A stretch of 64,000 nt of DNA, from the NCBI GenBank assembly GCA_025267735.1, contig CM046294.1:19774162-19838161 (forward strand), read 5' to 3'. The DNA is from Mactra quadrangularis. Taxonomy: Eukaryota; Mollusca; Bivalvia; Venerida; Mactridae. The position numbers were made by a program, and so were the translations under genes. Shown piece by piece: positions 1 through 11,365 of this stretch. Numbering within the stretch: position 1 is the first letter of the stretch; the number at the start of each line of letters is the position of its first letter. The notes under the pieces are model-generated. The model searched no databases, was not told the origin of the DNA, and saw only the letters and a program-made list of their open reading frames with translations.

Positions 1-139
1 TGAACTACAAGTTGACAGAAAGTGCTAGTTCAATACAAAATGTATGTTTCCAACAGTCCTACTTAGTAAGGTACATCTTGAGTAGATTTGAATATATGAT
101 GACGGGACGCTAAATATAGAATCATTTTGGTTTGGTCTA

Positions 140-360
140 CATATAACCGAGCGGGCTTGGTCGAGAGGTTATAACGATGGACTGGTAATCATTTGATGCT
201 CAGCTCCGCGTTAGTTCGGATCCCATTCAAAACTTTTTCCGTTGTATCATTGAGAAAGGAACTTTATCCTACTAGCTCAGTACTGGGCGACCAGGAAGTG
301 AACCTAAAAGTGATAAATCTAATTTGTCTGAACTTGTTTCACAATCGAGCAAAAATAAAT
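140..360 (+). mobile_element. tRNA-derived SINE, family 1 (SINE-1)
   Basis: The head looks like a tRNA: an A-box-like TGGTCGAGAGGTT is followed about 55 bases later by a B-box-like AGTTCGGATCCC, the internal promoter of RNA polymerase III. The body carries 'attgagaaaggaac', a 'ctagctcagtactgggcgac' stretch and the ending 'tttcacaatcgagc'. The same head, body and tail recur at 3113, 6913, 39447, 42466 and 49130 and as partial copies at 16969 and 59229, which defines the family. It has no coding capacity and would need a LINE for movement. Confidence 0.8.
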
Positions 361-899
361 AAGTAAAAATTATGATATAACTGATTATGATTGAAATGTA
401 TTATCATTTCGTGATAAAAACACACGAATAAAGCATGATATGCGGCTTGTGATGAAAAAAAGATTTAATTATATAAATGTACCGAAATCATTCAAATTTG
501 CACGCACTCCCTCTTGGCCTACGTATATCTAACCATGTACCAAGTTCTATAAGACTATGTTTGACGGCGAACATGTATTTCGTATCGCATGACCTTGGGC
601 GAATTCTGGTACACTGAGACAAATGCTTTGTCATGTTTTAAAATACATTTATTAAATAAGGAATGCACACGTTGTTGTCTTTATTCAAAACAATGAGTGT
701 GTATATCAAATACTCAAGTATACTTTATTTTAGAATATCTCGGTGCAATAAATGAGTCATTCTACAGAAGCGAGGTTGTGATTGTATTAATTCTGTATTG
801 CGTTCACAAGTTCGCGACGAATTTTGGGACAGTAGTTGAACTGGTCTACCTCAAAGCCCCATTATCAAAAGAAACACTGTTTTTGGACTGCCATCAAAA
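361..899. other. no supported feature
   Basis: AT-rich unique-looking sequence. An open frame at 697-969 has no family features and runs into a dispersed repeat, so I do not call it a gene. Confidence 0.5.
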
Positions 900-1345
900 T
901 AAACATTTATCTATTTCAAACACCTCTAATGAACATTTTTTTTTTCAATTAAATTCAAATATCGCTTAAATATGTTAATGTTATTTATTGCATTTCAAAA
1001 TAAAGTAGATTAAAACCGAAAGTAGAATTTGGTTGTCAGTACTTGAAACAATCTAGTTTTGATCACAGTATGTTTAAGATGAATTCATGTAATAGAAAGT
1101 AAATGATCCAAAATGACATATTATTAAGCTCTAAAAATATTTTGGTTCAGGTATATTTAACATTAGCTTATTAAAAGAATATAGTGTGCTCTTATAAAAG
1201 TGCCATACTTTTTATAAGAAATGGACACATTGTCAAATACAACTTTAGAAAGCAGAATGGCTTGAGCAGTTTAATGTGTCTCTTCTAAATGTCATATTTG
1301 GATAACTTCATGCTTTGAAAACAGTTCTCAGGCATACGGTGGATG
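900..1345 (+). repeat. dispersed repeat R1, copy 1
   Basis: This stretch aligns with 27180-27535 and, inverted, with 54485-54905. Shared blocks include 'attgcatttcaaa', 'aaaccgaaagtagaat', 'gatcacagtatgtt' and 'ctcttataaaa', in the same order. Divergence is considerable, so the copies are old. In the 54.5 kb copy a reading frame contains KPFCFLNLSLTKYPIL and the matching frame here reads KPFCFLKLYLTMCPFL, so a worn transposon coding segment is possible. No terminal repeats or target duplications were found. Confidence 0.6.
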
Positions 1346-1573
1346 AATATACATCTGCATTATAGTGGTTATAATTTTGTAAAGAATAAAAATTAATCCA
1401 TTCTTAAATCTTCGACATGATTATTATACAAAACAAAGTTATGGAAGATAAAATCGAAATTTCTGTAGTATCTTATTTAAAAAATTATATATAATTTGAA
1501 TATATAAAAATGTTATATATACAGCTTATGTAGGATAATATGAGACATTGCTTACATAAACTATCGTTTAGAA

Positions 1574-2161
1574 CACTGGCACCAGAGACCTCACACTCGT
1601 TAAATACGCACATATATAATATTTTGTCATCAAACACCATTAAAATCGGTCCCGTATACATTACCGTGTACGAGTTATAACTGAACATTAGGTAGTGTAC
1701 ATGTGTGTACGCACAGAGAACTATATGCAGTACCCACCAAAAGTTTGAAGACATTTTCAGATTGAAGGCCTATTATATGGCTTTTAGCTAAAATTTGATA
1801 ACTGTTTATTTTGAAAGGCTTTGTAGTTTTGTATTATTTTTTTTATTTTTGGTGATCATTGTTATAACTGATACTTCAAAAATAGCATAAAAACTATGGT
1901 ATGGAAAATTAATACAATAATCATGGTTATGGTGGCTTTATAATGTCAGATGCTGAATCTTAAAAAGTGTTGCATTCATGAAATTTGTTTTCATTTTATC
2001 ACAAACCATAGCTAAATGTATTAAAATAATGAATCTACAAATATAATCATTAAAATTAAAAAATTGTAGCTATTTTCTCTTGTCTCCAAACTTTTGGTGG
2101 GTACTGTATAGGGACGTACGCATTATTCTATGATCATAAGATATGGACTCTAGTGCCAGTG
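1574..2161. mobile_element. hAT-like non-autonomous element B, copy 1 (interrupted)
   Basis: Ends are CACTGGCACCAGAGACC and GGACTCTAGTGCCAGTG, inverted copies of each other. Flanks GTTTAGAA (1566-1573) and GTTTAGAT (2162-2169) are an 8-bp target duplication with one change, the size made by hAT transposases. Compared with the 226-bp copy at 2807-3032, this one is longer only because a mariner-type MITE sits inside it at 1728-2106. No transposase is encoded. Confidence 0.75.
1728..2106 (+). mobile_element. Tc1/mariner-type MITE, family CAGTACCC, copy 1
   Basis: Terminal inverted repeats CAGTACCCACCAAAAGTTTG and CAAACTTTTGGTGGGTACTG are flanked by TG (probably decayed TA) and TA, as expected of Tc1/mariner transposition. 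It is nested in element B. Related copies lie at 21785-22162 (opposite orientation) and 49761-50133, all 373-379 bp, with an orphan end at 60070-60090. The inside is AT-rich with no transposase. Confidence 0.85.
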
Positions 2162-2169
2162 GTTTAGAT

Positions 2170-2798
2170 TTGTCTCTTGTTATCCTAAAAACAACATATA
2201 ACATAGAATTAACTATGAATGGTCGCCACAACAAATAATGAAAAACAAGATGTTCTGTCTTATAAAGAACAGTAAAAAAATAACTGCCACTGGAAGGGAT
2301 TAAACCAGGTTCTAGAATGCCCCATCCTTACACTTGCCCCAAATAAAGCACAAGAACAAACAATAAAATATTGTTTTGATGAATATGCTTCATTCCATCC
2401 ATCCTTCACTAGACAATGTTGTGTGCAACAACACACAAATACATAAAAACAAAATGTTAATAGCATTGCTCGGGTAATGTAGCAAGTACTCAAAGACCGT
2501 ACGAAGCAATGATTCCATTAGCACATGGAGTCCAGGGGAGCATACAGCGTGGCGCAGCAAGTAGATATATCGATAAACAAAACAAAGCTTCTAAGAATAT
2601 TTTCAATCATAAAATTTCCATCATTATCACTCAACGTTTCTTGAAGTTTTATTTGTGCGTAAGGAATGGCAATTTTTGCTGGTTCAGCAAACGCTGCAAA
2701 ACAAACCTGGAATGATAGACCAAAACAAAAGTGGTCAATACAGTCTCAAACCATCAGGTGCATGAACTGAATATTCTTCTTGCGATCAAGAATGTCCT
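2170..2798. other. no supported feature
   Basis: Stretch between the two copies of element B. No terminal repeats, RNA gene or credible coding frame recognised; the short frames at 2260-2493 and 2509-2715 have no family features. Confidence 0.5.
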
Positions 2799-2806
2799 TT
2801 ATGAAG

Positions 2807-3032
2807 CACTGGCACCAGAGTCCTCGCACTCGTTAAATACGCACACATAAAATATTTTGTCAACTAATACAATTAAAAATCGGCCTCATATACATTACCT
2901 TGTACAAGTTATAACTATACTTTCATTATAATATTCACATAAGGTGGTGTACATGTATGTATGCACAGGGAACTATATATCGGAACGTACGCATTATTTT
3001 ATGATAATGAGATATGGACTCTGGTACCAGTG
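2807..3032. mobile_element. hAT-like non-autonomous element B, copy 2 (intact)
   Basis: TIRs CACTGGCACCAGAGTCC and GGACTCTGGTACCAGTG are flanked on both sides by the identical 8-mer TTATGAAG (2799-2806 and 3033-3040), a perfect hAT-sized target duplication. The inside aligns along its length with the two halves of the copy at 1574-2161, so it serves as the empty-site reference for the MITE nested there. Confidence 0.85.
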
Positions 3033-3112
3033 TTATGAAGGTGCCCAATTTATCAGACACATTCATTTGCAGATGTGACGATTCTCTGTTTGGTTTATAC
3101 TAATTTATTTAG

Positions 3113-3322
3113 CTCGATTGTGAAACAAGTTTTTACAATTTAGAACAAAAACTTTCGAGTGCCTTAACTGGTTCCCCACGACTAAGCAAATGGGATTAAG
3201 TTTTTTGCTTAAGAAAACAACAAAATACGTTTTAGGATTGGCTTTGAACGAATGCAGATCTGGCTATCCAATTATTTCCTGCCAAATGTCAATTCCACTT
3301 GGCCACACTGGCTCATGCCAGT
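3113..3322 (-). mobile_element. SINE-1 copy
   Basis: Read on the minus strand it runs from a tRNA-like head ending at about 3322 to the tail 'gtttcacaatcgagc' at 3113. The B box is damaged. Divergence from the other SINE-1 copies is high. Open frames at 3190-3465 are the SINE read through and are not genes. Confidence 0.7.
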
Positions 3323-4039
3323 ATCAAAGCGAACCACTAGTTTGGTTCATTCAAACGCATCTTTTAATGCCTTCAACCAACCCTACTGCCACAAACCTGT
3401 CTTCAATCAAATGTCGCAAAAGTTCGACCCACTGCCTAATGTCGTGCGCAAAGACAAATAATTAAGACTTTTTTTCGAACCAAGGAATTATTCAATCGTA
3501 GAGAGGTTGCATTGATTTTTATGAAATGGTCTACTTGACAAAAGAAATTATATTCCAACTAAATGATTATTGAGTTTGTAAAACAGTAAATGGGTAGAGA
3601 TTTCTTAAGTTTATTTATTGAAAAATGACGCAGTTTGTCAGAAACGGAAACGTGAAAGTACAAAAGACCTTTGATATCAAAGTGTGTTTGGTATTCATAG
3701 ATGACACCGTGTTTTAAACAAACATTTATAAATGATTAAAGTCTACTGGATAAAACCATATGACTCATATGATATTACATTCAATCGTCTATTTAATATG
3801 AGATGTACTTAAGCATGTCTAATAAAAGTAAAAGTACACTTGATAAAAAAGTGCATCCAACATGCGCGCGGCCTTAACCTATTTTCGATTGAAAATCGTG
3901 CATGAGGAATTTAATCAGGGTCGATTTTAAGCGTCCCACTTTTCCTAGATATGTCACATGCATGACAAAAATAAATTTACTGTAAGTTCAGTTATTTTCG
4001 GGAGAGTATTCTGTTTCACTTTTTTAGCGAGATAATTCA
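3323..4039. other. no supported feature
   Basis: AT-rich sequence without recognised repeats or coding signal. Confidence 0.5.
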
Positions 4040-4044
4040 GTTTT

Positions 4045-4342
4045 CAGGCACGTAGGAAGCATTTTCAGATTAGGGGGGGGGGGCTAATTTGTTAAGATTT
4101 ATTCTAAGAAAAAGAAAATGTTACCTAATGTTACAGTACTTATGTTTAAGTTTAGTTTCACACTGCATTTGAGCATCTTGTTCTATAAAAAGAATTTGCA
4201 ATATTGATTTTGGAGAAAAAGCACACATGTATCAATCAATTTAGTGTGGCAGATTAAATAAAGATCCCCAATCACTATAACTGCTGAAAATATTGGGGGG
4301 GGGGGGCTTAGCCCCCCCAGCCCCCCTGCTCCTACGGGCCTG
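4045..4342. mobile_element. TIR element with G/C tracts
   Basis: Ends CAGGCACGTAGGAAGC and GCTCCTACGGGCCTG form an imperfect inverted repeat, flanked on both sides by GTTTT (4040-4044 and 4343-4347). Two long G tracts (about 4072 and 4297) face C tracts next to the right end, so single strands could form G-quadruplex or hairpin structures. The 5-bp duplication does not fit hAT (8 bp) well and the superfamily is left open. No coding. Confidence 0.6.
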
Positions 4343-4547
4343 GTTTTAGGTCCATTACTCGAAGGAATTCGAGCTAATAAAACTTAACAATATATCGGTG
4401 TCATTGTAAATAAGCTTTTACGCGTAAGCAAGCATCTCAACGACTTTTATAGTGAATGGATAGAACACTTGTTTTCTTTTATTTATTTTTCAAACATCAT
4501 AGATACTTAAGCATATTTCTGCCACCCGGTAACCACATAGCTAACAA

Positions 4548-4957
4548 TAGGGCTGTCACGATATACCGGAATATTGCAATATGCAGCTGCGGCAATACAT
4601 ACCGCGATACGAATTTAATGTACCGGTGTTTAGCGATATTTTTTATTTTCATTGAAAATTCTTCATTTCGCCAAATGAAAGTAGCGAAACGTTAGTTTTC
4701 CATGGTTTATTCGATTTGAGCTTAAGTTCAAAGAATTTAACCGATCTGGGTGAGTTTGGAATGTTCCCGTAACTCTAAAAATGTTCAGTTTTTGCTTAAG
4801 TCTGCTACATGCACTTATCCTACAAAATCCTGTAACATAAGTATTATGCATCCGTGTCTTTTGTTTGCAAAGCAATATATCGTGGTACGTATCGCAATAC
4901 GGTGCTAGCGCATCGCAATATATCACGATACGCTTTCGGCGTATCGTGACAGTCCTA
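4548..4957. mobile_element. hAT-type non-autonomous element, GGGCTGTCACG family, copy 1
   Basis: Inverted ends TAGGGCTGTCACGATA and TATCGTGACAGTCCTA enclose subterminal blocks rich in CGATAC / GCAATA palindromes. CTAACAAT (4541-4548) and CTAACAAC (4955-4962) look like an 8-bp duplication that overlaps the last bases of the ends, so the exact boundary is uncertain by one to three bases. A related 603-bp copy with a clear duplication is at 28205-28807; the two share an internal block in inverted order. Confidence 0.7.
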
Positions 4958-4965
4958 ACAACAAG

Positions 4966-5095
4966 GTTATAAAGTGGTTAACCAGTTGTTACGTTAACAT
5001 TTAACAACTTAATTGACTAATTATCTAACTAATTAACCACTTTATTAAATGGTTATCTATGTGGGTATCTGATGGTAGAAAAAAGCCACCATGGT
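4966..5095 (+). repeat. TTAAC-rich repeat, isolated copy
   Basis: Contains 'gtggttaaccagttg', 'ctaactaattaacca', 'tggttatctatgtgg' and ends near 'gccaccatggtg'. The same vocabulary (ggttatctggtggcagaaat, agttagctaactaag, aaccactta) makes up the tandem units at 48265-48670 and the unit at 45715-45853. Confidence 0.5.
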
Positions 5096-5704
5096 GACTG
5101 TTTTGAGTTATATTACCATTTTTTCTTAGAAAATATTGCAAAGGTATACACGATTACCCGGAACATTTAAACACATTGTCCATGGACAGCTATGTGGTCA
5201 ATATTCAATAATCGCAAAACTTGCACTTGCGTTAAAATATTAAGCTAAGTAAAAGTCATATTATGGCCGTGTCAATAATAATCTTTATAAGTATACAATA
5301 AAACAAACAAATTCAACTGCATTTTGTATACATGTAGATGTGCCACTAAACTATTGTTAAAAAACAATTATTTCGCTTTAATTACGTTGTTTTACGGTAA
5401 GCCGTATATATACAACTTACAAGTTCAAGGAAATGCCGAGGACTTGAACTTTGAACCAACGTAAGCATCTAAATAATGGATGGACTTATCATATAGATAT
5501 TAAAATATAATGTTTTACTTAATCACGACTTAATATTACAGATTTTGTAGAAAACAAAGCTTGGCTCTCACCAATTTTGTAATTAAAATGATCTAAGCGC
5601 TGGCATCACGGAAATCATCTGAACACTATTAATTGTTTCATTAATATACATTGTATATGGTATAATAATAGTTAACATGTTTTAATTCTTACTAATTTAC
5701 AACT
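5096..5704. other. no supported feature
   Basis: AT-rich, no recognised repeat or gene. Confidence 0.5.
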
Positions 5705-5890
5705 TTTTTGTTGTTGGGTTTACCGCCGTAGCAACACATTGTATAGGTTATATCACTGCGGTCAACCCACCTACTCTATGCTCCTGGTTAGGCTAAATCT
5801 CTGCATTTAGCTGTTAACCAACTACTAGATGCATATTTTCGTCAGTGACTGACTACTGTTCTACATGATTAAGAACCAGTGGTTAACATG
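5705..5890 (-). mobile_element. SINE-3, 3' part only
   Basis: On the minus strand this is the body and tail of the SINE seen complete at 43434-43735: the 'cagtcactgacgaaaatatg' block, 'gttggttaacagct' and the tail 'acggcggtaaacccaacaac'. The tRNA-like head is missing, which is the usual 5' truncation of LINE-driven copies. Confidence 0.75.
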
Positions 5891-6169
5891 GTTCAAATGC
5901 ACTAACAGTCAACTAGATAATATGGTCTATTTAAAAATATGACCATACCAAATTAGCGATTCGTTGCCATGGAAACGAATAATAAGGTTTAAAATAAAAT
6001 AAATTTACGGAAAATAGCAACGGCTACACACATTGTCTTTTGATTAGAAAGATCCCATTTAAGTATAAGTAATAAAAATTGTTATTGCATTTTTTTGAAA
6101 AAAAAATTCAATTACTGCTTCCAATGAAACCAGCCATGTTCATAAACACATTGTTTAGATACACATGTA

Positions 6170-6395
6170 GTATAGTTCTATTACATTAACCTGTCACAAC
6201 TAGAATAATTACACGGTCACTTAACCCTTTTGAACTTGTTATTTCCCAGATATTCAAAATCGTAGCATGTACAGTTAGATTATCAATGATTAATATTGAT
6301 TTGTGGCTCAATGTTTTAAAAAAGATTAAATAATAACACATTCAGTGAGTGTGTAATTATTCAAGTTGTGACAGGTTAATGTAATAGAACTATAC
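6170..6395. mobile_element. foldback MITE with about 50-bp inverted ends
   Basis: The left end GTATAGTTCTATTACATTAA and right end TTAATGTAATAGAACTATAC are exact inverse copies. Pairing continues inward through CCTGTCACAACT and AATAATTACAC. ATGTA flanks both sides (6165-6169 and 6396-6400). The subterminal block 'aacttgaataattacaca' recurs near the ends of the MITE at 44574-44819, which has different outermost bases. No coding. Confidence 0.8.
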
Positions 6396-6912
6396 ATGTA
6401 TAATCATCATCCTTATTATCAATGTTTTTTGTGTTTTGTTTATCATTTTCCTTTCGTTTCCAAGCAGGAGTGATTTTCCGTGAATTAAAGTTTCCATAAC
6501 GAAGTCACTTACGTATATCATTTCATAAGACTAGTATATACTGTTGTGTAATCAATTCAGGAAGGATTCACATTTTTGTACACGTTTTGTTTTGCTACTT
6601 ATAGCAACCATTTTACTAACATATGATACATGTACATAACAAAGGTTGGGAAATACGCATGGCCCATATATTGGATAGATTTACATGACATTGTATTATT
6701 TTCATACTAATGCCTATTATTTAACCCGGTAATGACCGAACATTCCGTACTCATTATACTTAACTTCTAATTGACATAAAAATCGCAGAGGACCATTACC
6801 TTGTTTTATTTTTAACACGGTTTAAAAAGGCAGTCTACCGGTCAAACTGAAATTTAAGAAAACATAAACTTTACTAATTTTATTGTATGTACTCATTAGT
6901 TTATACTAATCT
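6396..6912. other. no supported feature
   Basis: AT-rich, no recognised repeat or coding signal. Confidence 0.5.
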
Positions 6913-7122
6913 ATTTTAGCTCGAGTGTGAAACAAGTTCCTACAACTTAGATTGATCAATTTCGAGTCCGCTTCTTGGTCACCCAGTGCTGAGCAAGTAA
7001 GATAAAGTTTCTTTCTCAAGGAAACAACGGGATAGGTTTTGAATGGGATTTGAAGCAACGCGTACCTGGCTATCCAATGATTACCAGTCCAACGTCGTAA
7101 CCGCTTGGCCACGCCCGCTCAT
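6913..7122 (-). mobile_element. SINE-1 copy, nearly complete
   Basis: The minus strand begins with a tRNA-like head (TGGCCAAGCGGTT as A box), continues through 'actggtaatcattggatagc' and ends at 'tttcacactcgagc'. The B box reads decayed. It is one of the best preserved SINE-1 copies in the window. Confidence 0.85.
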
Positions 7123-7663
7123 TAAGTCTTTAATTCTCGATGTATCTAACAAATAACAACAGATCGGAACTCCTCATATTAGATACATTTCCACATTGGT
7201 GCATAAAGCATCGCGGGACGGTAAAAATACGAATACGTACGTGTATTTTATTTCAGTTTTTGATTGCTTTATGTATCAGCCTAAATTGGTTGCTTCTGTT
7301 TAAAATATGGCAATCAGATTTCTAAATTTCGAAAATAATTTGATGTTTTTTGTCATATCATGATATGCTTACACAGTCTTGTTCAATTTGTTTCGATGTT
7401 CGTCATTTGAATAAGTATTTAGAAACGGGAACCAAAGGAAACAATGGCCCAATCTTTGGTCGAAAATTCGATGCTAATAAAGAAGTTCCTTTTACTTGCA
7501 AATTAGTTGCTACAATGTAACAAATATACAGGATATTCAAGTGCTTGTAAGAATGACAAATGCAATAGGTACGGTAATATTGAAACTTTGATTTATTAAA
7601 TAAACACGACATTATAATACTCAACAAGAACTAGAATATACTGGAATATTCCTGACTGTCAGA
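7123..7663. other. no supported feature
   Basis: AT-rich; frames at 7140-7325 and 7403-7627 lack family features. Confidence 0.5.
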
Positions 7664-7690
7664 ACAGAACAGAACAGAACATATCTTTTA
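7664..7690 (-). mobile_element. candidate LINE 3' tail, (TGTTC)n
   Basis: On the minus strand an AT-rich segment ends in 'atatgttctgttctgttctg'. The same pentamer tail ends the LINE at 45855 and closes a 3'-UTR-like segment at 31972. The DNA to the right (7691-8430) may be the rest of a worn LINE 3' region, but no protein motif could be read there. Confidence 0.45.
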
Positions 7691-8430
7691 TAATGTCACA
7701 GTTTACATTGTAAATACATGTGAACAAATTATAACATAAATACATGAATACAACATGTCGGTATAATTTTAAAAGTTAAGAAATGATTTTTATAAATACA
7801 AACATAATAAATGCAAGTTACAGGATTGTCAAGTGTGGGGGATGGTGGTGCAAAAATTACAAAAAAAATTAAGGGTAAGAGCAAAATACTATTGTCCTAA
7901 ATTTTTGCGACTGTTTAAAAAGTAGAGCAATAAGCTCAGTGTCCATGAGCCGTCAATTAAAGCAGAAATTTGAGAAAACATTTCAAGGACCACATATTCG
8001 AATTTATCACATTAGCGTACTAAACCAAATCAGTACGCTATACAAAATAAACCATTGAAGAATACAATCAATAAAAAATCTGTATTGGCACAAAAATAGC
8101 TTTGACTTGTGGAACGATCAAAATTCAATGACTAAATACTTCAAAAAAGTTCACAAAGTAGTCACTTCTTTTGATTGAACAAAACAGTCGATAACAGCTA
8201 TTGCGCACTGACTGATACGATCGTATTTAAAGCTACTCGTTCTTAGATTGAAATTATTTTTGTTGATATAGTGCCAAGTGTGTCTTCAGAAAACTTATTA
8301 TTAATGTTTAAAGCAAAAGGGCCAATAGTTTGGGAGAAACATAAAATAGAAGTCACAATAAAGCGCTGATATAATCTGTACCGTTACTAACGGGGTAGGT
8401 TTTTTAAACATAGAAGCACCATCTTTTACA

Positions 8431-8564
8431 ATACGATACGATACGATACGATACGATACGATACGATACGATACGATACGATACAATACGATACGATACG
8501 ATACGATACGATACGATACGATACGATACGATACGATACGATACGATACAATACAATACAATAG
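8431..8564. repeat. microsatellite (ATACG)n
   Basis: About 26 pentamer units, nearly perfect, decaying to ATACA at the right. Read backwards it gives an open frame with a repeated SYRIV peptide, which is not a gene. The unit equals the CGATACGATACG blocks just inside the ends of the hAT-type elements in this window. Confidence 0.95.
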
Positions 8565-11038
8565 TTCCTTATTCAGCATAATCTATATACAGATTATTGC
8601 CTTAAACAAGGCGAACACGAACATGAGAGAAGAACATGACGGTTTACGGTTGTGTGGTAATTAGAACTAAATTGGCATTATCAGAACACTACTTAACTTG
8701 TTTCAAAATGATTCTATTTAGTTATGAGTATTTTAGAAAATTTTATATTTAAGGTTTAAATCTGCGTTCCAGCTGCTTTAAAAACTCAAGGTAATTCAGT
8801 TATGTGAACAATGGACACGCGCGGTTCAGCAAAATTCCAATAACCGTATTATGTTCTCAAAAACTATTTACGATCAAGGTTTTAGTACTTTAAGCGAGAT
8901 TATTGGGTGAGTGTGTCAGGGACATTATCAATTGGCTTATAATAGTTTCCATTCACTAAAATTATGAATACAAAAAAGGAAAATCTATTATTTACGATAA
9001 GTACAAGAAGTACACCGGTGTTTTATTTTCTAAATAAGAAAAATTGATCGAATGAGCATTGTTGAAAATAGGTCATGAGCATGGTATTATAGGGCACCAA
9101 GATAGGGGGGGGGGGAGTTGGCGGTGGTATGGAGCGTGTTATATTTTACTATTGCTGTGTTTTGCATAGCAACATATGATATAAATATAAAAACGTTTAA
9201 GTTTGTTCACATTTTTTTTTAATATTTTGAAATGATAACTTATGAAGATTATAAATAAATGTCGCTCTCAGCGCAACCATGGAGACCCAATGAAGACTTT
9301 GATGTCAAACATTTATTATCTCTCAAATGGAAGTTTATTTTAGTACTGCTTCAAGAGTAAGATTCATAGCTTTTGTATTTTTTGTATCAACCCATATACA
9401 AATATTTTGTTAATTAATGCGATTTGTAAAATTCACGAAATTATTCGTCGTATTGAAAATTGCCTAGCTATTTGAGGTATTTAGAAATCAAGTTGATATG
9501 CATTTTACAAACTGTATTAACATTTCTCTCAAGATTTTACAAGGTATATGCATACTGTAATAAACAATTGAATGGTGTTTTACTTAGTGGTCGAGTGGTT
9601 TATGTCATTGGTATGAATGGACTTCGAATACTACATTTAAGATATAACTCTTGATCACTAGAGGTTATACGACTCTTGGAATCAAAGCACTCGCAGTCCT
9701 GAAGGGGAAGCTATTCTAAAAACACCATACACAAGTTATTTTGTCATATTTACATAAATTATAGTTCTTTTACTAACTATGCTATAATTTTCCTAATATT
9801 ATAAACGATGTCTATAGTGAAATTTGTCATCACTGATTATAATGTCTTATTCCAACTCCATAACAACACTAAAATGTTACTGGTTTATTGTATTGGCAAT
9901 ATCCCTATCTCCAGCAATATAATAGGACCATATTAATGGGTCACACACCACTACTGTGTGCCAGGTCTTTAAGGGTCACATTTTACCATTGTGGCTATAT
10001 ATGGGGTCCAATATGATTCGTGTAAGCATTTGGTTTGTCTTTGTACCAGAACTTCCGGTGTTATACTTGCGATGTTTGACTTTATAGTGGTTCTAATCGA
10101 GGTACATTTAATGCATAAAACACATCGTGTTTATGTAGTGCTTTTTGGACCATCCCCTCTTTATCACCGCTGAAATAAGACATCGTATGTAGTTGATTTG
10201 AATTTTAATGGAAATGTATTAGCTCTGTAACTATGGCTTTTTATGAGTGCTATCCATGGTTCTTCTTTGTATTCCGTCGGCTTAAGATCGCAAATTTCTA
10301 TCCTGGCTTTTCATCTCTTCACTTTCTTATTGTATGCTGTGACATTCAGTGGCGATTGCTGTTTTTGTCCGCTGACTTGGTTTTAGATTTTACCTACAAA
10401 TACCGGCTTTGGCCGGTTTACCGTCGCAGAAAAGCATACGCAATGTCTATTATTATAATATTATGTCTGTTGTAGTGATGTTGCATTTATTACAATGTAG
10501 AAAGGCTAATGTTTCAAAGATTTTTTAAGTAGCACATGATGAGAGATAAAATCATTCTCATCTTACAAAAGCCGATGATTCGTGATATACCTGTTCAGAA
10601 AATCAAAGTACTATAATTTTTGTCTTTGCGTAGGAAACCGTGACAAGTAACGAAAAATGGAGCAAATATTTAGTACATGGAGACGTTAAAATCCACATTA
10701 ATGTCATACTGTATCCGTATATTGGTAACGATAAAGAAATGTTTTAGTCTCTTTGTTTCATACATATGCACGTTTATACGGAAAAGTAATCGACCCTATT
10801 GTAGAATAGTAAGAAGACACTTTAGAGGTGACCCCCAAAAATCTTTGGGGGCTACCTCAACGATCTTCTACACAGATAAACCTCGGATAACATGAGGTAA
10901 GAAAGAAGGTCTAACATGGATTCCAAAGAAATCGTGAATTAATTAGAATTTGTTGTTCGTGGTAATATAGCCTGATTACACAGAATTACGAGGTGTGAGA
11001 CATTGTACCGGTGAAATGTTTGGATAAAACCTGACCTG
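8565..11038. other. no gene recognised; G tract and small hairpin
   Basis: A 2.5-kb AT-rich stretch. A run of about 11 G starts near 9104. Short frames at 9460, 9991, 10233 and 10677 have biased composition and no family features. A stem-loop at 10825-10858 is listed separately. Confidence 0.5.
10825..10858. repeat. stem-loop with CCCCCAAA / TTTGGGGG arms
   Basis: GAGGTGACCCCCAAA pairs with TTTGGGGGCTACCTC over 13 of 15 positions across a 4-base loop. No T-run follows, and it does not match a known RNA family I can name. Confidence 0.6.
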
Positions 11039-11040
11039 TA

Positions 11041-11365
11041 GCCTGTTCAATTACCCTAAATGTTCCAAAACGTTCCGTAACGATACATTCGAAACTCCTC
11101 GGCCATTTGCTGCGAATAATCTCGGACATTTTTAGACGCTATTTTGAAACTACCGGTGTTGAAGTAAACAAATATTCGATCGTTTAGGCAATGAGTGATG
11201 TTTCGTTTTTAGTCCTGTAAATTTATCGTATATTTTGAAACATCACTCATTGCCTTAACGATCGTATATTTGTTTATTAGATTAGATTATTCGCAGCGAA
11301 TGACAGAGGAGTTCCGAATGTATCGTTACGGAACGTTTTGGAACGTTTAGGATAATTGAACAGGC
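11041..11365. mobile_element. foldback MITE F1, copy 1
   Basis: The 325-bp element is almost one long hairpin. It opens GCCTGTTCAATTACCCTAAA and closes with the inverse ending TTGAACAGGC. Arms of about 140 bp include GTTCCGTAACGATACATTC, CGCTGCGAATAATC-like and GGCAATGAGTGATGTTTC blocks around a short loop. TA flanks both ends, and further outward bases also pair, so TA duplication is probable rather than certain. A second copy lies at 30491-30803 and a left-end fragment at 25403-25491. Confidence 0.85.

Noticed and set aside
697..969. 90-codon frame
   Set aside because: Biased composition, no motif, and its end lies in dispersed repeat R1.
8301..8579. 92-codon frame with SYRIV repeats
   Set aside because: Translation of the (ATACG)n microsatellite.
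10825..10858. Rho-independent terminator
   Set aside because: No T-run follows the stem, and the genome is eukaryotic.
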